DNA of 64,000 bases from Zygnema cylindricum (lineage: Eukaryota; Streptophyta; Zygnematophyceae; Zygnematales; Zygnemataceae). Location: positions 1-64,000 of the forward strand of contig JBBHKE010001855.1 in NCBI GenBank assembly GCA_037447655.1. The letters are read 5' to 3'. Positions 47,816 through 58,446 of this stretch are shown here, one piece after another. A program made the position numbers and the translations under genes. The notes beneath the pieces were generated by a model. The model searched no databases. It was given only the letters and a program-made list of their open reading frames with translations, and was not told the DNA's origin. The number at the start of each line of letters is the position of its first letter. Within the stretch, counting starts at the first letter, position 1.

Positions 47816-49389
47816 AAAAATTTTTATTTAACAAGGGTGAAGCTGTAATGGAGTTCTGTTTGTCGAGGGGTCAATCATTTAGGTTTATATAAACTTGGAG
47901 TCGGCACTACAGTGGGCCATTTTACGGATTTTTCAACTTTAAGTGATATGGCATTAAAGCCTTGAGACCCTTGCAAACTAAAATTTGTATAAAAAGTATA
48001 TGGTGCAAGCGGACATAAAGAAATAACAGTGTGTTTTTTTTCATCGTCAGAACCTTTCGAATAATTCAGAAACTTGCGAATCTATTTTTTTATTTGTGGA
48101 GCGGTGCTACTTGTCAAGCTCGCGTGCATTCTAGGCACATTTATACTCGTAGGATTTTCGGGGCCTAATTCCACCATGTACAAACCCCAGCGTACAGGGA
48201 AGGGGAGGACAACCAACCGAATCAGATCATCGTATTTTAACCTAAGAGCACAACGCACTTTGGTAAACCTCAAACGGAGGTCTAACGGCGGAGCTAGTCC
48301 GTTGCAACGGTGGAGGCTCCATGACATGGCATTTGTCCTATGCAGCTATAGCGGAGGGGTACATTTTAGAAAGTCACGTAACCTTTGGGATTTTCATGTA
48401 GATTCTGATGTTAGCCGTCAGTAGGATGTTAGTTCAGGCCCAACAGACGGGCAGAGCATTTATGACGTTGGGTCAAAATAGGCAGTTTCACTTCAATTCA
48501 GGACTTTGTTGCCCATTAGTGTACCATAAAAGCACCTTTGCATGCAAATCCACCCGGAACCAGTCGCCTAACTTTTTGCCTTGAGTTTAGTACAGCATGT
48601 TTTGTATTATGTCACTACGATAACAATTGTTGGCCGCTGATTGGCTTTTGGGATTGCTTTGACTTTGGCACAGGACAAACCTTGGTTGTATAAGGCACTT
48701 GGGGTTGAAGGAGACAAAGCTTCTTGAGTACTATCTCCTAAAAAAAACCCCAGAGAATCCAATCAATCTTTCTCTTGGAAAACTGTTGCATTATATCGTG
48801 GACTCTATTGCCATTTTTGTTTTGGATTGTCTTTTGTGGAAATCATAGCTCGGGTGGGTGGTTGGCATTATCCTCTCTTTTGGCGGTTTAGACTTTCGCT
48901 ATTTGAAACTGAGAAGAGTTTGGTCGGATCCATAGGGCGAAACCGAGGGGTGAGGGAGAATCATATCTGTCTTCGGGGCAATTGGGAGAGGTTTCATCTT
49001 TTGAGATTTGTCATCGTTGCACTCCGGGGTATGTGAGCTTGCTTCACCATTTTCATTGATTTCTATCTTTATTTTTATACTCTAGGGCAAGGTGATAGTG
49101 TTTAATATGAAAGAGCAGATTTTTATTGTTTATATATTTTTCCGCGGGAGGTATTTCCGCACTGTTGTGGTCGTCCATAGATCTTGTCTGGAGTTCTTGT
49201 CGGCCGGATTTGACGACCCGCAATCCCTTTTCTATTTTTTGGAGAGTGCTCAAGGGTGTAGCATTTAGTTGGCTTCAAGTGGATTAGCACAGTACTGAAA
49301 AAGCCACATGCCCCCTTTGGTTAAAGAGGATAGGTGCTTAGGGTGGGGTACTTTCATAAAGGGATTTAGCTCCTCTATTGCGGTCAGTT
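47816..49389 (+). other. Presumed leader/LTR of the Gag-bearing element at 49390
   Basis: No gene is supported. A TATA-like GTTGTATAAGGC lies near 48686, and a T-rich leader runs toward the Gag start. Because no second copy of this LTR is in the window, its borders and primer site could not be set. The 116-codon frame at 48074-48424 has no recognisable family. Confidence 0.35.
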
Positions 49390-52153
49390 ATGGGAGGAGA
49401 AGAGGTTCAGGTTAGGGATCTTTCAGGTGTCAGTCCGGAAGAGCAGGAAAGGCAAGAAGCAGTGGCACAAGAGGAAGAGTCACAGGTGCCCGAGGAAGTA
49501 GTCACGTTGGCCTCAACATTAAACATAGAGCAGTTTTTTAAGGGAATGATGCGTGAGGATGTTACAGCTGAGACTCCTCCGAAACAGCCAGTGAGGCAAC
49601 CCTCTCCTCCACCTCCGCCTTTCTTTTCTCCCAAGAACTTTCCTACGTTGTCCGAGGCTGTTAGGGTTTGGGCCGCGGAGAAGATTGAGAGACCGACGTT
49701 ATCTCCTAAATCACGTAGGAAGGGTTTGGCCCATAAGGAAGCGGTCCGTGGTCACCCTCTCGAGGTAGGGCGATATACAAGATCTAAGGTTGCGATGGCT
49801 GAGATGTACATGGATCCTAAAATTTTGGCATATCCTAACTAACCAGGTCGCAAGGAAATCTTAGCCTTCACAATCTCCATGAGTTTAAGGTTTAGAAGAA
49901 GTGGGTGCAGCGAGATGCCAGAATAGACGGAGCCAATATCATACGCCCAGTGGGAGGTGTAGTGGAAATACTGAGCACTTGGTCCGAGAGCGACTCTTCA
50001 ACCTGAGTCCGAAGCAACAGGGGATGCCATCAACTTCACACCAACAGCCCATTCAATCTTAGGACACTTCAACCAATAAACCGTTTAGGGGCAGGGCGAC
50101 TTCTCAGGCCTGGGTGGGGAAGGAACAAGGAAGCGGAGGTTACTTGACCCCAAAAGAGTGCACCGGCTCGACCATCGAGACAGCAAAGGCAGGTTTGCTC
50201 TCCGACCTAAAGAGGAGTCGTTCTCCCCTTCCGCCTCAGTCTCTCCGAGCTCTTTGCCTCCATCAACACCGGTTGTTCAACCATCCGAAAGGTTGTGGCG
50301 TTCGAGACCCACAGACCCCGAGGTACCGCGTTTGGGGATTGTGGATCTCTTTGGTGTGGTGAGCAGCACACAGAAACTGGTTGATATCATGCGCTCGCAG
50401 AATAAGGCTACGGCGGAGGCCGGACCCGTCACTATAGACAAAGAGGCTCTTGAGAGGAAAGGAAGAAGGCACTGGAGCACGAATTGCTCCTCATTCGAGA
50501 GGCTAGACAGAGATCAGAGGGACCCTTAGTCGAAAAAGTAGCTCCTCCTCGTAGGACAAGTTCCTATGCTGGGGGACAACCTCAAGGTCAGGCAACTCCT
50601 CCTGTTACGCAAGCTCCAAGGACTTCATTGGGACCTAGACCAGAACCTCCTCTTCAGCGGGAAGGGGAGGAAACAAAAGGGCATAACGGAGAGGGGTTGG
50701 GTGTAGATCTACTAGGTAACTTGGCAACCGCTTCCACTGTGAGTCTTACCTTTGTCTTAGTGGTGGGATTTTCCACTTTGGAGGTCGTGGTGCAACTACA
50801 ACCGGACCGGAGACTACAAATTTCCCTTAGACTGTCCACTCCTCCACCATCACCACCTCACGCCTCCTCTCTTTCACCATCCCTTTCTCCCGATACAGCA
50901 TTCCGTGGGTCACCAGACTCGCCTGTTTTACCCTACAAATACGTCCCCGCCTACTCACCTCCTCTCAGGCGCTCCCCATCTTCTGGCTCACGAACTCCTC
51001 CTCCCGAGACCTCTAGAAGGCGGCCTAGGAGACAGACACCTTTCCCTCAAAGCCCCCAGTCATCTCCATCTTCGCCACCATCGATTTCCCAAGGACCTTT
51101 CAACAGACCTCGTCTCCAAATCCCATTGTTGGAGACAACTCTCACGGAGGAACAAGCATCTCCTCGATATAGAGGAGTAGACACTCAGACCTTTTCTTCA
51201 ATAGCAAGACCTTTCTCAATAGGGAAGGGAACCAATGCTGTTGATACCGCCCTTCCTATTGGAGGAGGGACTGGTTCGGATCTCGAGATTTCAAATTCCG
51301 GGGAAATCTCACTGGCTCAGTTTGTCAGCCCCACCAAACAGGCATCACCATGGTTCACCAGTCTTATTGAGGAAGAAAGGAGAATCGGGGACATCCGGAT
51401 CTTCACAAAAGACAACTCGGCAATTGGTTTTAATGATTATGAGCTGTTGTGGAAATCTTTCACGCATTTCGAAATTGACAAATGCAGGGGAGGGGCCATC
51501 CAAGGAGATTTCGAGGCAACTCTTTTTCCTATGATGGTCAACTATCTAGTCGGAGGGGCTTATGCTGACTATAAGGAGAGTCAACCCTTCTTGATGGCTA
51601 CTAGCATCAAAATGTCAGATCCGGTTTTGGACGACGAAACCCTTCAAGCAGCAGTCGCACAGCAGCCGCAGCAGTTACTGTCACCTCCACTTTCACTATG
51701 GACATGAAACTACAAGCCCAAGGTAGGGCCTATGTCAACCATCTACAGGCCGTACAAGCTGCCGAGGAAGGCACCCGGATGGTTGCCAACCCAACTCCTT
51801 GCACCACTCTTCTCGACGCAGGGAGACTCCTTTATATAGAAAGGAACGAAACTGCTATCAAGAAGTTCACGAAATTCCAATGTTTGAAAAATGAAACTCC
51901 GCAGACGTTGTTCAACCGCCTCTGAAGCATCTGTCATAAAAAACCAAGTTATCTACAATTGATACCCCAACAATGGCCACAAATACTATGTCGCTGTTAG
52001 GAATTCATTCGAGCCAACAGGACAGGCAGCTCTAGACAATTGGAGTGCCAGTCAAGCTATCCACGGCAAAAACCCCACGGCGCAAGAAATTTCATTGGCT
52101 GCCATGAAGTTTTATGATCATTTTGTACAGAACGAGGCGAGGGAAAAGGTTTT
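49390..52153 (+). pseudogene. Gag of a non-Copia (probably Ty3/gypsy-like) LTR element
   Basis: It starts MGGEEVQVRDLSGVSPEEQE and runs through Pro/Ser/Arg-rich linkers (PPSPPHASSLSPSL, RRPRRQTPFPQSP) to a globular C-terminal part. That part includes WFTSLIEEERRIGDIR, FEATLFPMMVNYLVGGAYAD and KFTKFQCLKNETPQTLFNRL, which fit a capsid-like helical domain. Further on, DNWSASQAIHGKNPT leads up to the insertion of element F. Frames change near 50465, 51690 and after 51925, with stops near 49840, 50080 and 51925. It is very likely the Gag of the same element whose protease and methyltransferase lie at 59474-61890 (inference from position and orientation). Confidence 0.65.
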
Positions 52154-52893
52154 TGTTGTTTTTAGAAAGCTTTAGTCCTCTTTATGCCTCAGCTGTGAGA
52201 GAGAGAGCTGTTCAGGACTTAAGCTATTTTTGGTTGAGTTCGGTTCAGTACTTACCGAAATTAGTGTGACAGTGAAGTTGGGAGTTCACGGTTCATTCAC
52301 ACTTGGGACACGTGTCGTCACTTGGGAGAATGCGTGAATATGTCCTCCGTGGACGTACGGAAATTCGGCAGGACCACTGGACTTCGTGAAGTCAATTCTA
52401 CGGTGCCAAATCCTCTAATCGGACCGCTGACAGCCGCCGCCAACAAATAGTGACGAGGCGTGACTAGATCATTATCACTTTACGTTGTCTGAACTTCGGT
52501 GTAAATATTTGTGATAGAATGTTAGATGTACGGCTGGAATGCCTCCGTACAGCTTAGTGTAGTTTCGGTGTATAAAAGTAGGACTTAGTGAATTTGATTT
52601 TTAGGAACAAATGATATGAAAACTGTACACTCAGTTTTATGTAATTTCATTTCTACATATCTCACAGATTTGTGAGCGGAATTGATTGAAATTTTGTGTG
52701 TGTGTTCCTTTGTATGTAATCTACATTGTGGCAAATTTTCAGGACGTTTGGAGCGTTTTTCTGAAAGTTATAGTCTGTCAAAGTTGCTGTTCAGCCATCG
52801 GTATTTGTGGAAGCTTCCTCTCTTGATTTGTTCTACGATGACTACTGCTGCATCTTCTTCATCTTCAGTACCAACACTTGTCTCAGAACAACA
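52154..52893 (+). repeat. Element F 5' LTR
   Basis: Starts TGTTGTTTTTAGAAAGC and ends CAGAACAACA before the primer site; 740 bp. A TATAAAAG box lies near 52571. The Gag ATG (52838) lies 56 bp before the LTR end. Confidence 0.8.
52569..52578 (+). promoter_or_regulatory. TATA box in element F LTR
   Basis: GTATAAAAGT precedes the presumed transcription start by the usual spacing. It is the only strong TATA box in this LTR. Confidence 0.55.
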
Positions 52894-55800
52894 GGTCACG
52901 GGCCCGCCTTCACGAATTCCGGTCTTTGATGGACGTGAATATCTATATTGGGCAGATTTGGTTAAGTCTTACTTCAAGCAAGTGAAACTTATTGATGTGT
53001 TAAATGGATCATTGGCAGAATCTGATGCCAGTTTTGATCAGAAAAATGACCAGGCTTTGCATTTAGTAAAGCTTATGATATCAAAAGAATTGCATATGAC
53101 ATATATTAATGTTGCAAAGGCATCAGATTTGTGGGATGCATTGAAATCTTCTTATGTTAAAGCTAGTGACCAGCATGAGATTATAACTGCTGGTCAAATC
53201 TATGAGTATAAGTACACAGGTGGTAGCATGGTGGAATACACTAATCGGTTTCGAATGTTACTGTCAGAAAATGCATGTTCTGGGGGGACTTTCTCCCCTT
53301 ATCATCAGGCCATGATTCTCCTAAAGGGGCTTCCTAATGAATATAAAGGAGCCTCAGATGAAATGAAAAAATTGTCTAAACCTCTTTGGAATTTGCAAAC
53401 AGCTATAGAGTTTATCTTGGCAGAAGAGGCTACTCAGACAGTTTTAGGATTTGGAAAACCAGCTGTAGCATTTACGGCTCAGTTTCAGAGGGAAAATAGA
53501 TATCAAGGGAATCAGTTTAATCCTCAGTTTGAGAAATGTGTTTATTGCTATACTGATGGTCACTCCTTCAGAGCTTGTCCTTTGTATATAAAAGCTCTTG
53601 AAACAGGTACCTTTCGGAAAGGATGGAGACACCGCGGACCTCCCATTTCCCAAAAACCTCCGAATAAAATTGTTGCATTTTCAGCGGAGGATACGGAATT
53701 GGAGAAGAAAAAGACCGAGGAAACGACACCTGATGTGATCAGTTTTCCAAAAACTGATGACAAAGAGTTCTTTGCTCTCGCCAAACTCGACATGATGGAA
53801 GGAGAAAAGGACCTCGGATGGATAATGGATTCCGGCAGCTCTTCACACATGTGTTGGAACAAGTCTTGGTTTAAGGAAATGTCTTCTATTCCTTTACGTC
53901 AGATCTTTTATGCTTGTGGCTATGCTGTTGAATCAAATGCCAAAGGAAACATAGATCTCGATTGTGTGATAGATGGAAAGGTTGTTAAGAGAACTTTGTA
54001 TGATGTCTTGTATGTTCCAAAGTTCAAGAAAAATCTGTTTTCTACGTCAGTAGCTGAAAGCAAAGGCTTTGAGGTTCTCCAGAAAAATGGCAAGAAAATA
54101 GTGAGCAAGAATGGAAGAGTAGCTCTAGTAGGAACTAGAGGCCCAAACTTTTTGTACCGCATGGACCTGGCTAATAAAATTGATTTTGCGTACTCCAGTG
54201 TCCTATGTGATAATGTTTTGTGGCATAAAAGGCTTGGTCATGTGCACCATGAGAGACTTACTAAGATGATAAACCATAATATGATAGAGGGAGTCAAGCT
54301 TGGTCAAAAAGAGTCCCATGTTTGTGATGGTTGTGCTCTCGGAAAGCTTCACAAGCTTCCTCTACCACAAGTTTTTGATCATCGAGCCACAGATCTCCTT
54401 GGTATTATTCACTCTGATGTCTTCGGCCCTTCCAAAGTTCCCTCTCTTGGTAGCAGCCGCTTCTTTGTCACCTTTACAGACGATTACTCCCGATATAGTC
54501 GCCTATACTTCATGAAGGAGAAGGGAGAAGTCTTCACTCACTTTAAGCACTACAAAATCTGGGCGGAGAAACTTCACGGCAAATCTATTCTTGCTTTGCG
54601 AACGGATAATGGTGGAGAGTATGTATCTCATGCATTTGCTGATTTTTTGAAAGAGAATGGCATCTCTCGTGAATTTACTGCTCCGTACACACCGGAACAA
54701 AATGGTGTTGCCGAGAGACTTAATCGGACTTTGACTGAATGTGCTCGATCTATGATGGCCGATAAAGGTGTGGATCCAAAGTTTTGGGGGGAAGCTTTTC
54801 ATTGTGCTTCTTATATCAGAAATAGAGTGGAAACCCGGGCTGTTAGGGGTAAGACACCTTATGAAGTTTGGACAGGCAAAAAGCCAAATGTTAGTCATTT
54901 TAGAGTTTTTGGTAGCAAATGTTTTATCTTGGATAATCTTCCTAATTGGAAGCTTAGTCCAAAATCTGTACCTGGCGTCTTTTTAGGCTATGATGATGAA
55001 TCTGCAGGTTATAGAGTGTATAATCCTCAGAGAGGATGTCTTCAAACAGCCAGGAATATTCAGATTAAAGAAGAAAGTCAATCTGTTGATGTTTTTAGCA
55101 TGGATGCAGCTGAAAGGAAAGAGAAAATACAAGAGTATATCATTCTTGAGCAGGTACCTTTTACTCCATCCTCTTCTACTTCTTCTACCTCTCTCCCAAA
55201 TGCCTCTAGGCCGTCTAATACTCCTTCTGTCGATGCTCCTCCGAATACACGCCTTGTGCGGCAATCTAAGGAACCAACCGTTCCCGCGTCAGATTTTCCG
55301 GGGGGAAGAAGGCAAAGTAGCCGCCTTCGAGGCGACCGAGTTGAGAGTGCTTTTTCTACAAGCACAGGGGAGCCGCTTACTATTCATGAAGCTTTTTCCG
55401 TTCCTGAAAAGGATCATTGGATCTCGGCTGCAAATGAAGAGATAAAGTCAATTATGGAAGCCCAAACTTGGGAACTTGTGGAGCTCCCACCGAACAGGAA
55501 AGCTATCGGTTGTAAGTGGGTCTTCAAATTAAAATTGAATCCTGATAATACAATTGAGAGATATAAAGCTAGACTGGTTGCTAAGGGATTTAGCCAAAAG
55601 GAGGGAATTGACTATGAAGAGACCTTCTCTCCTGTGGTTCGCTTTCCTACTGTTAGAGTTTTGCTATCTCTTGCCGCAATAGAAGATATGGAATTGCATC
55701 AGATGGATGTTAAGACAGCTTTCTTGCATGGTGATTTGGAGGAAGTAATTTATATGAAGCAGCCAGAGATGTATGCAGAAAAAGGGAAAGAAAATCTGGT

Positions 55801-56947
55801 CTGTAAACTGTTGAAGTCCCTTTATGGTCTGAAACAGGCTCCGAGGCAATGGAACCTGAAATTAGATGAGTTTTTAACCAATCTAGGCTTTACCAGGATC
55901 AGTTCAGATCACTCAGTCTATGTAATGCAAGGTGATGATGGAGTGATTTATGTGGCAGTTTATGTAGATGATTTGCTACTAATTAGCAAATCCATCAATG
56001 AGATTAATAAAATAAAATCAGCTTTGAATTCCCGGTTTGAAATGAAAGACTTGGGTGAGGCTAAGTATATTCTAGGAATTCAAGTAGAAAGAGACAGGAA
56101 ACAGAAAATTATTTATTTAACTCAAAAGGAAGCAATCAAGAACATGTTAGAAAAGTTTGGCATGTCGGACGCAAAGGGGAGTGCCACTCCTATGGAATTC
56201 AGGCAGAAATTGGAAGGCACGGAAACGGATGGTGGTGTTTTGGTTGATGGTTTCTTAGATTCAGGGGAGGCAGATTCTATGTCCTCCATTCCTTACAGGC
56301 AGATTGTCGGAAGCCTCATTTATTTCATGAATTGTACTCGTCCCGACATCGCAGCAGCGGTTGGAGCCTTAAGCCGAAGCCTTCAGAATCCAAGGAAATC
56401 AGACTATGAGGCAGCAAAGAGAGTTCTTCGTTATCTTGCAGGAACTCAAAATCTTAGACTCTCTCTCGGTGGAGAGGAAGTCAAAATTCATACATGGAGC
56501 GATGCGAGCTACGGAGATATGCCGAGCCGACGCTCCACCACCGGATACATTTTGAAGATCGGAAGTGGAACTTGCTGCTGGAGCAGCAAACTTCAGAAGG
56601 TAACGGCTCAGTCTACCATGGAGGCTGAGTACATGGCTGCTAGCTCGGCAGTTAAAGAGTTACTTTGGGTAAAGTCTCTTCTCCAAGAGCTTCTCTTTAT
56701 GCAATCTGGACCACAGATAGTGTGGTGTGATAATCAGGCAGCAATCGCTATTGCATCTAATCCCAGTCATCACTTTAAGAGTAAGCACATTGATATCAAG
56801 CTACACTTTGTAAGAGAAAAGGTGATGGGAAAAGTCTTGAAGTTGAGTTATTTACCGAATGAGCAAATGGTGGCTGATATGATGACGAAACCCTTACCTG
56901 CTCCCAAATTGAAGTTTTGTAGAGAGGCATGTGGACTGAGTGACTAG
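52838..56947 (+). CDS. Element F Gag-Pol polyprotein (Ty1/Copia), intact, 1369 residues
   Basis: A single frame encodes all Copia domains. Gag has an LYWADLVKSYF start region and a CCHC knuckle CVYCYTDGHSFRAC (residues about 234-247). Protease has MDSGSSSHMC (about 330). Integrase has an HHCC domain (LWHKRLGHVHH...CDGC) and a DD35E core with HSD, TDNGGEY and NGVAERLNRT, with exactly 35 residues between the second Asp and Glu. RT has KWVFKLKLNPDNTIERYKAR, MDVKTAFLHG, KQAPRQWN and YVDD at about 1042. RNase H has TWSDASYGD, STMEAEYMA, CDNQAAIA and ADMMTKPLPAPK. ATG 52838 is chosen over upstream in-frame TTG because relatives start there. All catalytic residues I can check are present. There is no frameshift or stop between Gag and Pol, so their ratio must be set in another way. 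Confidence 0.95.
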   Translation: MTTAASSSSSVPTLVSEQQVTGPPSRIPVFDGREYLYWADLVKSYFKQVKLIDVLNGSLAESDASFDQKNDQALHLVKLMISKELHMTYINVAKASDLWDALKSSYVKASDQHEIITAGQIYEYKYTGGSMVEYTNRFRMLLSENACSGGTFSPYHQAMILLKGLPNEYKGASDEMKKLSKPLWNLQTAIEFILAEEATQTVLGFGKPAVAFTAQFQRENRYQGNQFNPQFEKCVYCYTDGHSFRACPLYIKALETGTFRKGWRHRGPPISQKPPNKIVAFSAEDTELEKKKTEETTPDVISFPKTDDKEFFALAKLDMMEGEKDLGWIMDSGSSSHMCWNKSWFKEMSSIPLRQIFYACGYAVESNAKGNIDLDCVIDGKVVKRTLYDVLYVPKFKKNLFSTSVAESKGFEVLQKNGKKIVSKNGRVALVGTRGPNFLYRMDLANKIDFAYSSVLCDNVLWHKRLGHVHHERLTKMINHNMIEGVKLGQKESHVCDGCALGKLHKLPLPQVFDHRATDLLGIIHSDVFGPSKVPSLGSSRFFVTFTDDYSRYSRLYFMKEKGEVFTHFKHYKIWAEKLHGKSILALRTDNGGEYVSHAFADFLKENGISREFTAPYTPEQNGVAERLNRTLTECARSMMADKGVDPKFWGEAFHCASYIRNRVETRAVRGKTPYEVWTGKKPNVSHFRVFGSKCFILDNLPNWKLSPKSVPGVFLGYDDESAGYRVYNPQRGCLQTARNIQIKEESQSVDVFSMDAAERKEKIQEYIILEQVPFTPSSSTSSTSLPNASRPSNTPSVDAPPNTRLVRQSKEPTVPASDFPGGRRQSSRLRGDRVESAFSTSTGEPLTIHEAFSVPEKDHWISAANEEIKSIMEAQTWELVELPPNRKAIGCKWVFKLKLNPDNTIERYKARLVAKGFSQKEGIDYEETFSPVVRFPTVRVLLSLAAIEDMELHQMDVKTAFLHGDLEEVIYMKQPEMYAEKGKENLVCKLLKSLYGLKQAPRQWNLKLDEFLTNLGFTRISSDHSVYVMQGDDGVIYVAVYVDDLLLISKSINEINKIKSALNSRFEMKDLGEAKYILGIQVERDRKQKIIYLTQKEAIKNMLEKFGMSDAKGSATPMEFRQKLEGTETDGGVLVDGFLDSGEADSMSSIPYRQIVGSLIYFMNCTRPDIAAAVGALSRSLQNPRKSDYEAAKRVLRYLAGTQNLRLSLGGEEVKIHTWSDASYGDMPSRRSTTGYILKIGSGTCCWSSKLQKVTAQSTMEAEYMAASSAVKELLWVKSLLQELLFMQSGPQIVWCDNQAAIAIASNPSHHFKSKHIDIKLHFVREKVMGKVLKLSYLPNEQMVADMMTKPLPAPKLKFCREACGLSD
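52894..52908 (+). other. Element F primer-binding site, inside the Gag frame
   Basis: GGTCACGGGCCCGCC follows the LTR end. It matches the half tRNA-iMet site GGTTATGGGCCC with two changes and encodes VTGPP within Gag. Confidence 0.5.
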
Positions 56948-56955
56948 CAGAGTCT

Positions 56956-56970
56956 AAAGCTTTAGGGGAG
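56956..56970 (+). other. Element F polypurine tract
   Basis: The GGGGAG run just before the TG of the 3' LTR (within AAAGCTTTAGGGGAG) lies 9 bp after the Pol stop codon. Confidence 0.7.
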
Positions 56971-57231
56971 TGTTGTTTTTAGAAAGCTTTAGTCCTCTTT
57001 ATGCCTCAGCTGTGAGAGAGAGAGCTGTTCAGGACTTAAGCTATTTTTGGTTGAGTTCGGTTCAGTACTTACCGAAATTAGTGTGACAGTGAAGTTGGGA
57101 GTTCACGGTTCATTCACACTTGGGACACGTGTCGTCACTTGGGAGAATGCGTGAATATGTCCTCCGTGGACGTACGGAAATTCGGCAGGACCACTGGACT
57201 TCGTGAAGTCAATTCTACGGTGCCAAATCCT
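56971..57231 (+). repeat. Element F 3' LTR fragment (first 261 of 740 bp)
   Basis: Identical to 52154-52414 as far as it goes. It stops at TGCCAAATCCT, after which element D sequence begins with no repeat or spacer. Confidence 0.9.
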
Positions 57232-58446
57232 TCTTATCTTAGTGAACAGGTGCCTATCCTTACACATGTGCATGGAGGCACCTGAATCTATGATCCAGCC
57301 TGCTTCACCTTTCAATCCACCGTAAGCACATTTCTGCCTTCGTGGAATTTCGACCTCGTTTTTCGCCTCCAATTCCTCATCCAAAAGGAGCACATCGTCC
57401 TCATCCTCGGATTCCACCTCATATACCTGTGTCACAAGGGCCTTTTTCTTTCCTCTCGAGGTACCACCGGTCTGCCCGTCCTTTAGCCGAAGCTCGGTTA
57501 GCTTAGTGCACTCTGCCATATAGTTCCCCGGTTTCTTACAAAAATGACATAAACCTTTGTGAGCCCTTTGTCCGAACTCGTCGGCCTGATTTTTCTGCTC
57601 CCTTCCCCCATAGTTTCCGACCAGTTTCCGAGAATCCTTGTTCCTCCTATCGGTCAAAGTTGCCAAGGCTCGGCCACTCTTTCCTCCCTTTTTGATCTCA
57701 ATCGTATTCTTCCGAACGAGAATCATCCCTACCACTGAGTTCCATATCCACCTTGAGTCCGGCAAGTCCTACACGCGATTGACTATGTTCTCGAACTCAT
57801 CGGGGAACTTCATCAGTAAATAGTTAACCTTTTCTTTTTCACTAAAATCTTTTCCCGCACTCTCCAGCTCCATGAAGAGTGTAGCAAGCTCATTGCAAAA
57901 ATCCAACATTTTCCCCCCTTTGTATACAAATTCCTTTACTTTCTGATCAGCCAACTGTTGTTGCTGAATCGTACCACTTCGGTACATCTCTATAAGAGCC
58001 ATCCACAGATCGGATGCCCTTTCTACATGCAAATGAGGACATGCAAGTCCTTGAGTAAGATGGTGAAGGATGAAGTGCTTTGCTGCCATATTGTTGAAAT
58101 CCCAGGTTTGAGTATCATTCTCCTTGTTCCTCGGAATAGGTGACATGAATGTTGAACTGGTTGCTATTGGTGTGGTCGTCTCCTTCTCCGCTCCATTGTC
58201 CACCACCTCTCCTTCCTTTATCTCCTCCGTTGAAGATGGACCTGCTTTCTTTGTGAATCTGCTTCCTTCAAACCCTGGAGGAATTTTGAGACTTGATGGA
58301 CGCCCCAATCTTCCACTCACTATCCCCCATAACATTTTTTCGCTTAGAGCTCCTATCATCATACTTTCCCAGTATATGAAGCCAGTTCCATTAAATATTG
58401 GTACCTTAGAGGGTGGGCCCATAACCCAAAACTCTGAGACCTCCAT
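57232..58446 (-). pseudogene. Element D: Copia Gag and start of protease, minus strand, truncated
   Basis: Start codon at 58446-58444 (MEVSEFWVMGPPSKVPIFNG), inside the LTR. The Gag is otherwise well preserved, with a frame break near 57768. The knuckle is CHFCKKPGNYMAEC with Asn in place of His. Protease reads GWIIDSGASMHMCKD and ends abruptly at LFTKIRRI, where the element F LTR fragment begins. Integrase, RT and RNase H are absent. Closely related to elements B and C. Confidence 0.85.
58411..58426 (-). other. Element D primer-binding site (half tRNA-iMet type)
   Basis: Minus strand GGTTATGGGCCCACCC. The first 13 bases are complementary to the initiator tRNA-Met sequence TGGGCCCATAACC around the anticodon. 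It lies inside the Gag frame. Confidence 0.65.

Larger units (their letters stand above)
52154..57231 (+). mobile_element. Element F: young Copia retrotransposon with intact Gag-Pol, 3' LTR truncated
   Basis: 5' LTR 52154-52893, intact ORF 52838-56947, polypurine tract, then only the first 261 bp of the 3' LTR. Those 261 bp are identical to the 5' LTR by eye, so the insertion is recent. It sits in the Gag of the non-Copia element. Beyond 57231 the sequence switches to the protease region of element D. Confidence 0.9.

Noticed and set aside
48074-48424. 116-codon frame with a hydrophobic start
   Set aside because: No family resemblance, and it lies in the presumed LTR/leader of the Gag-bearing element; kept as non-coding.
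57103-57230. Extension of the element D protease frame to 57103
   Set aside because: The last about 43 codons are the antisense of the element F LTR fragment. The true D sequence stops at 57232.
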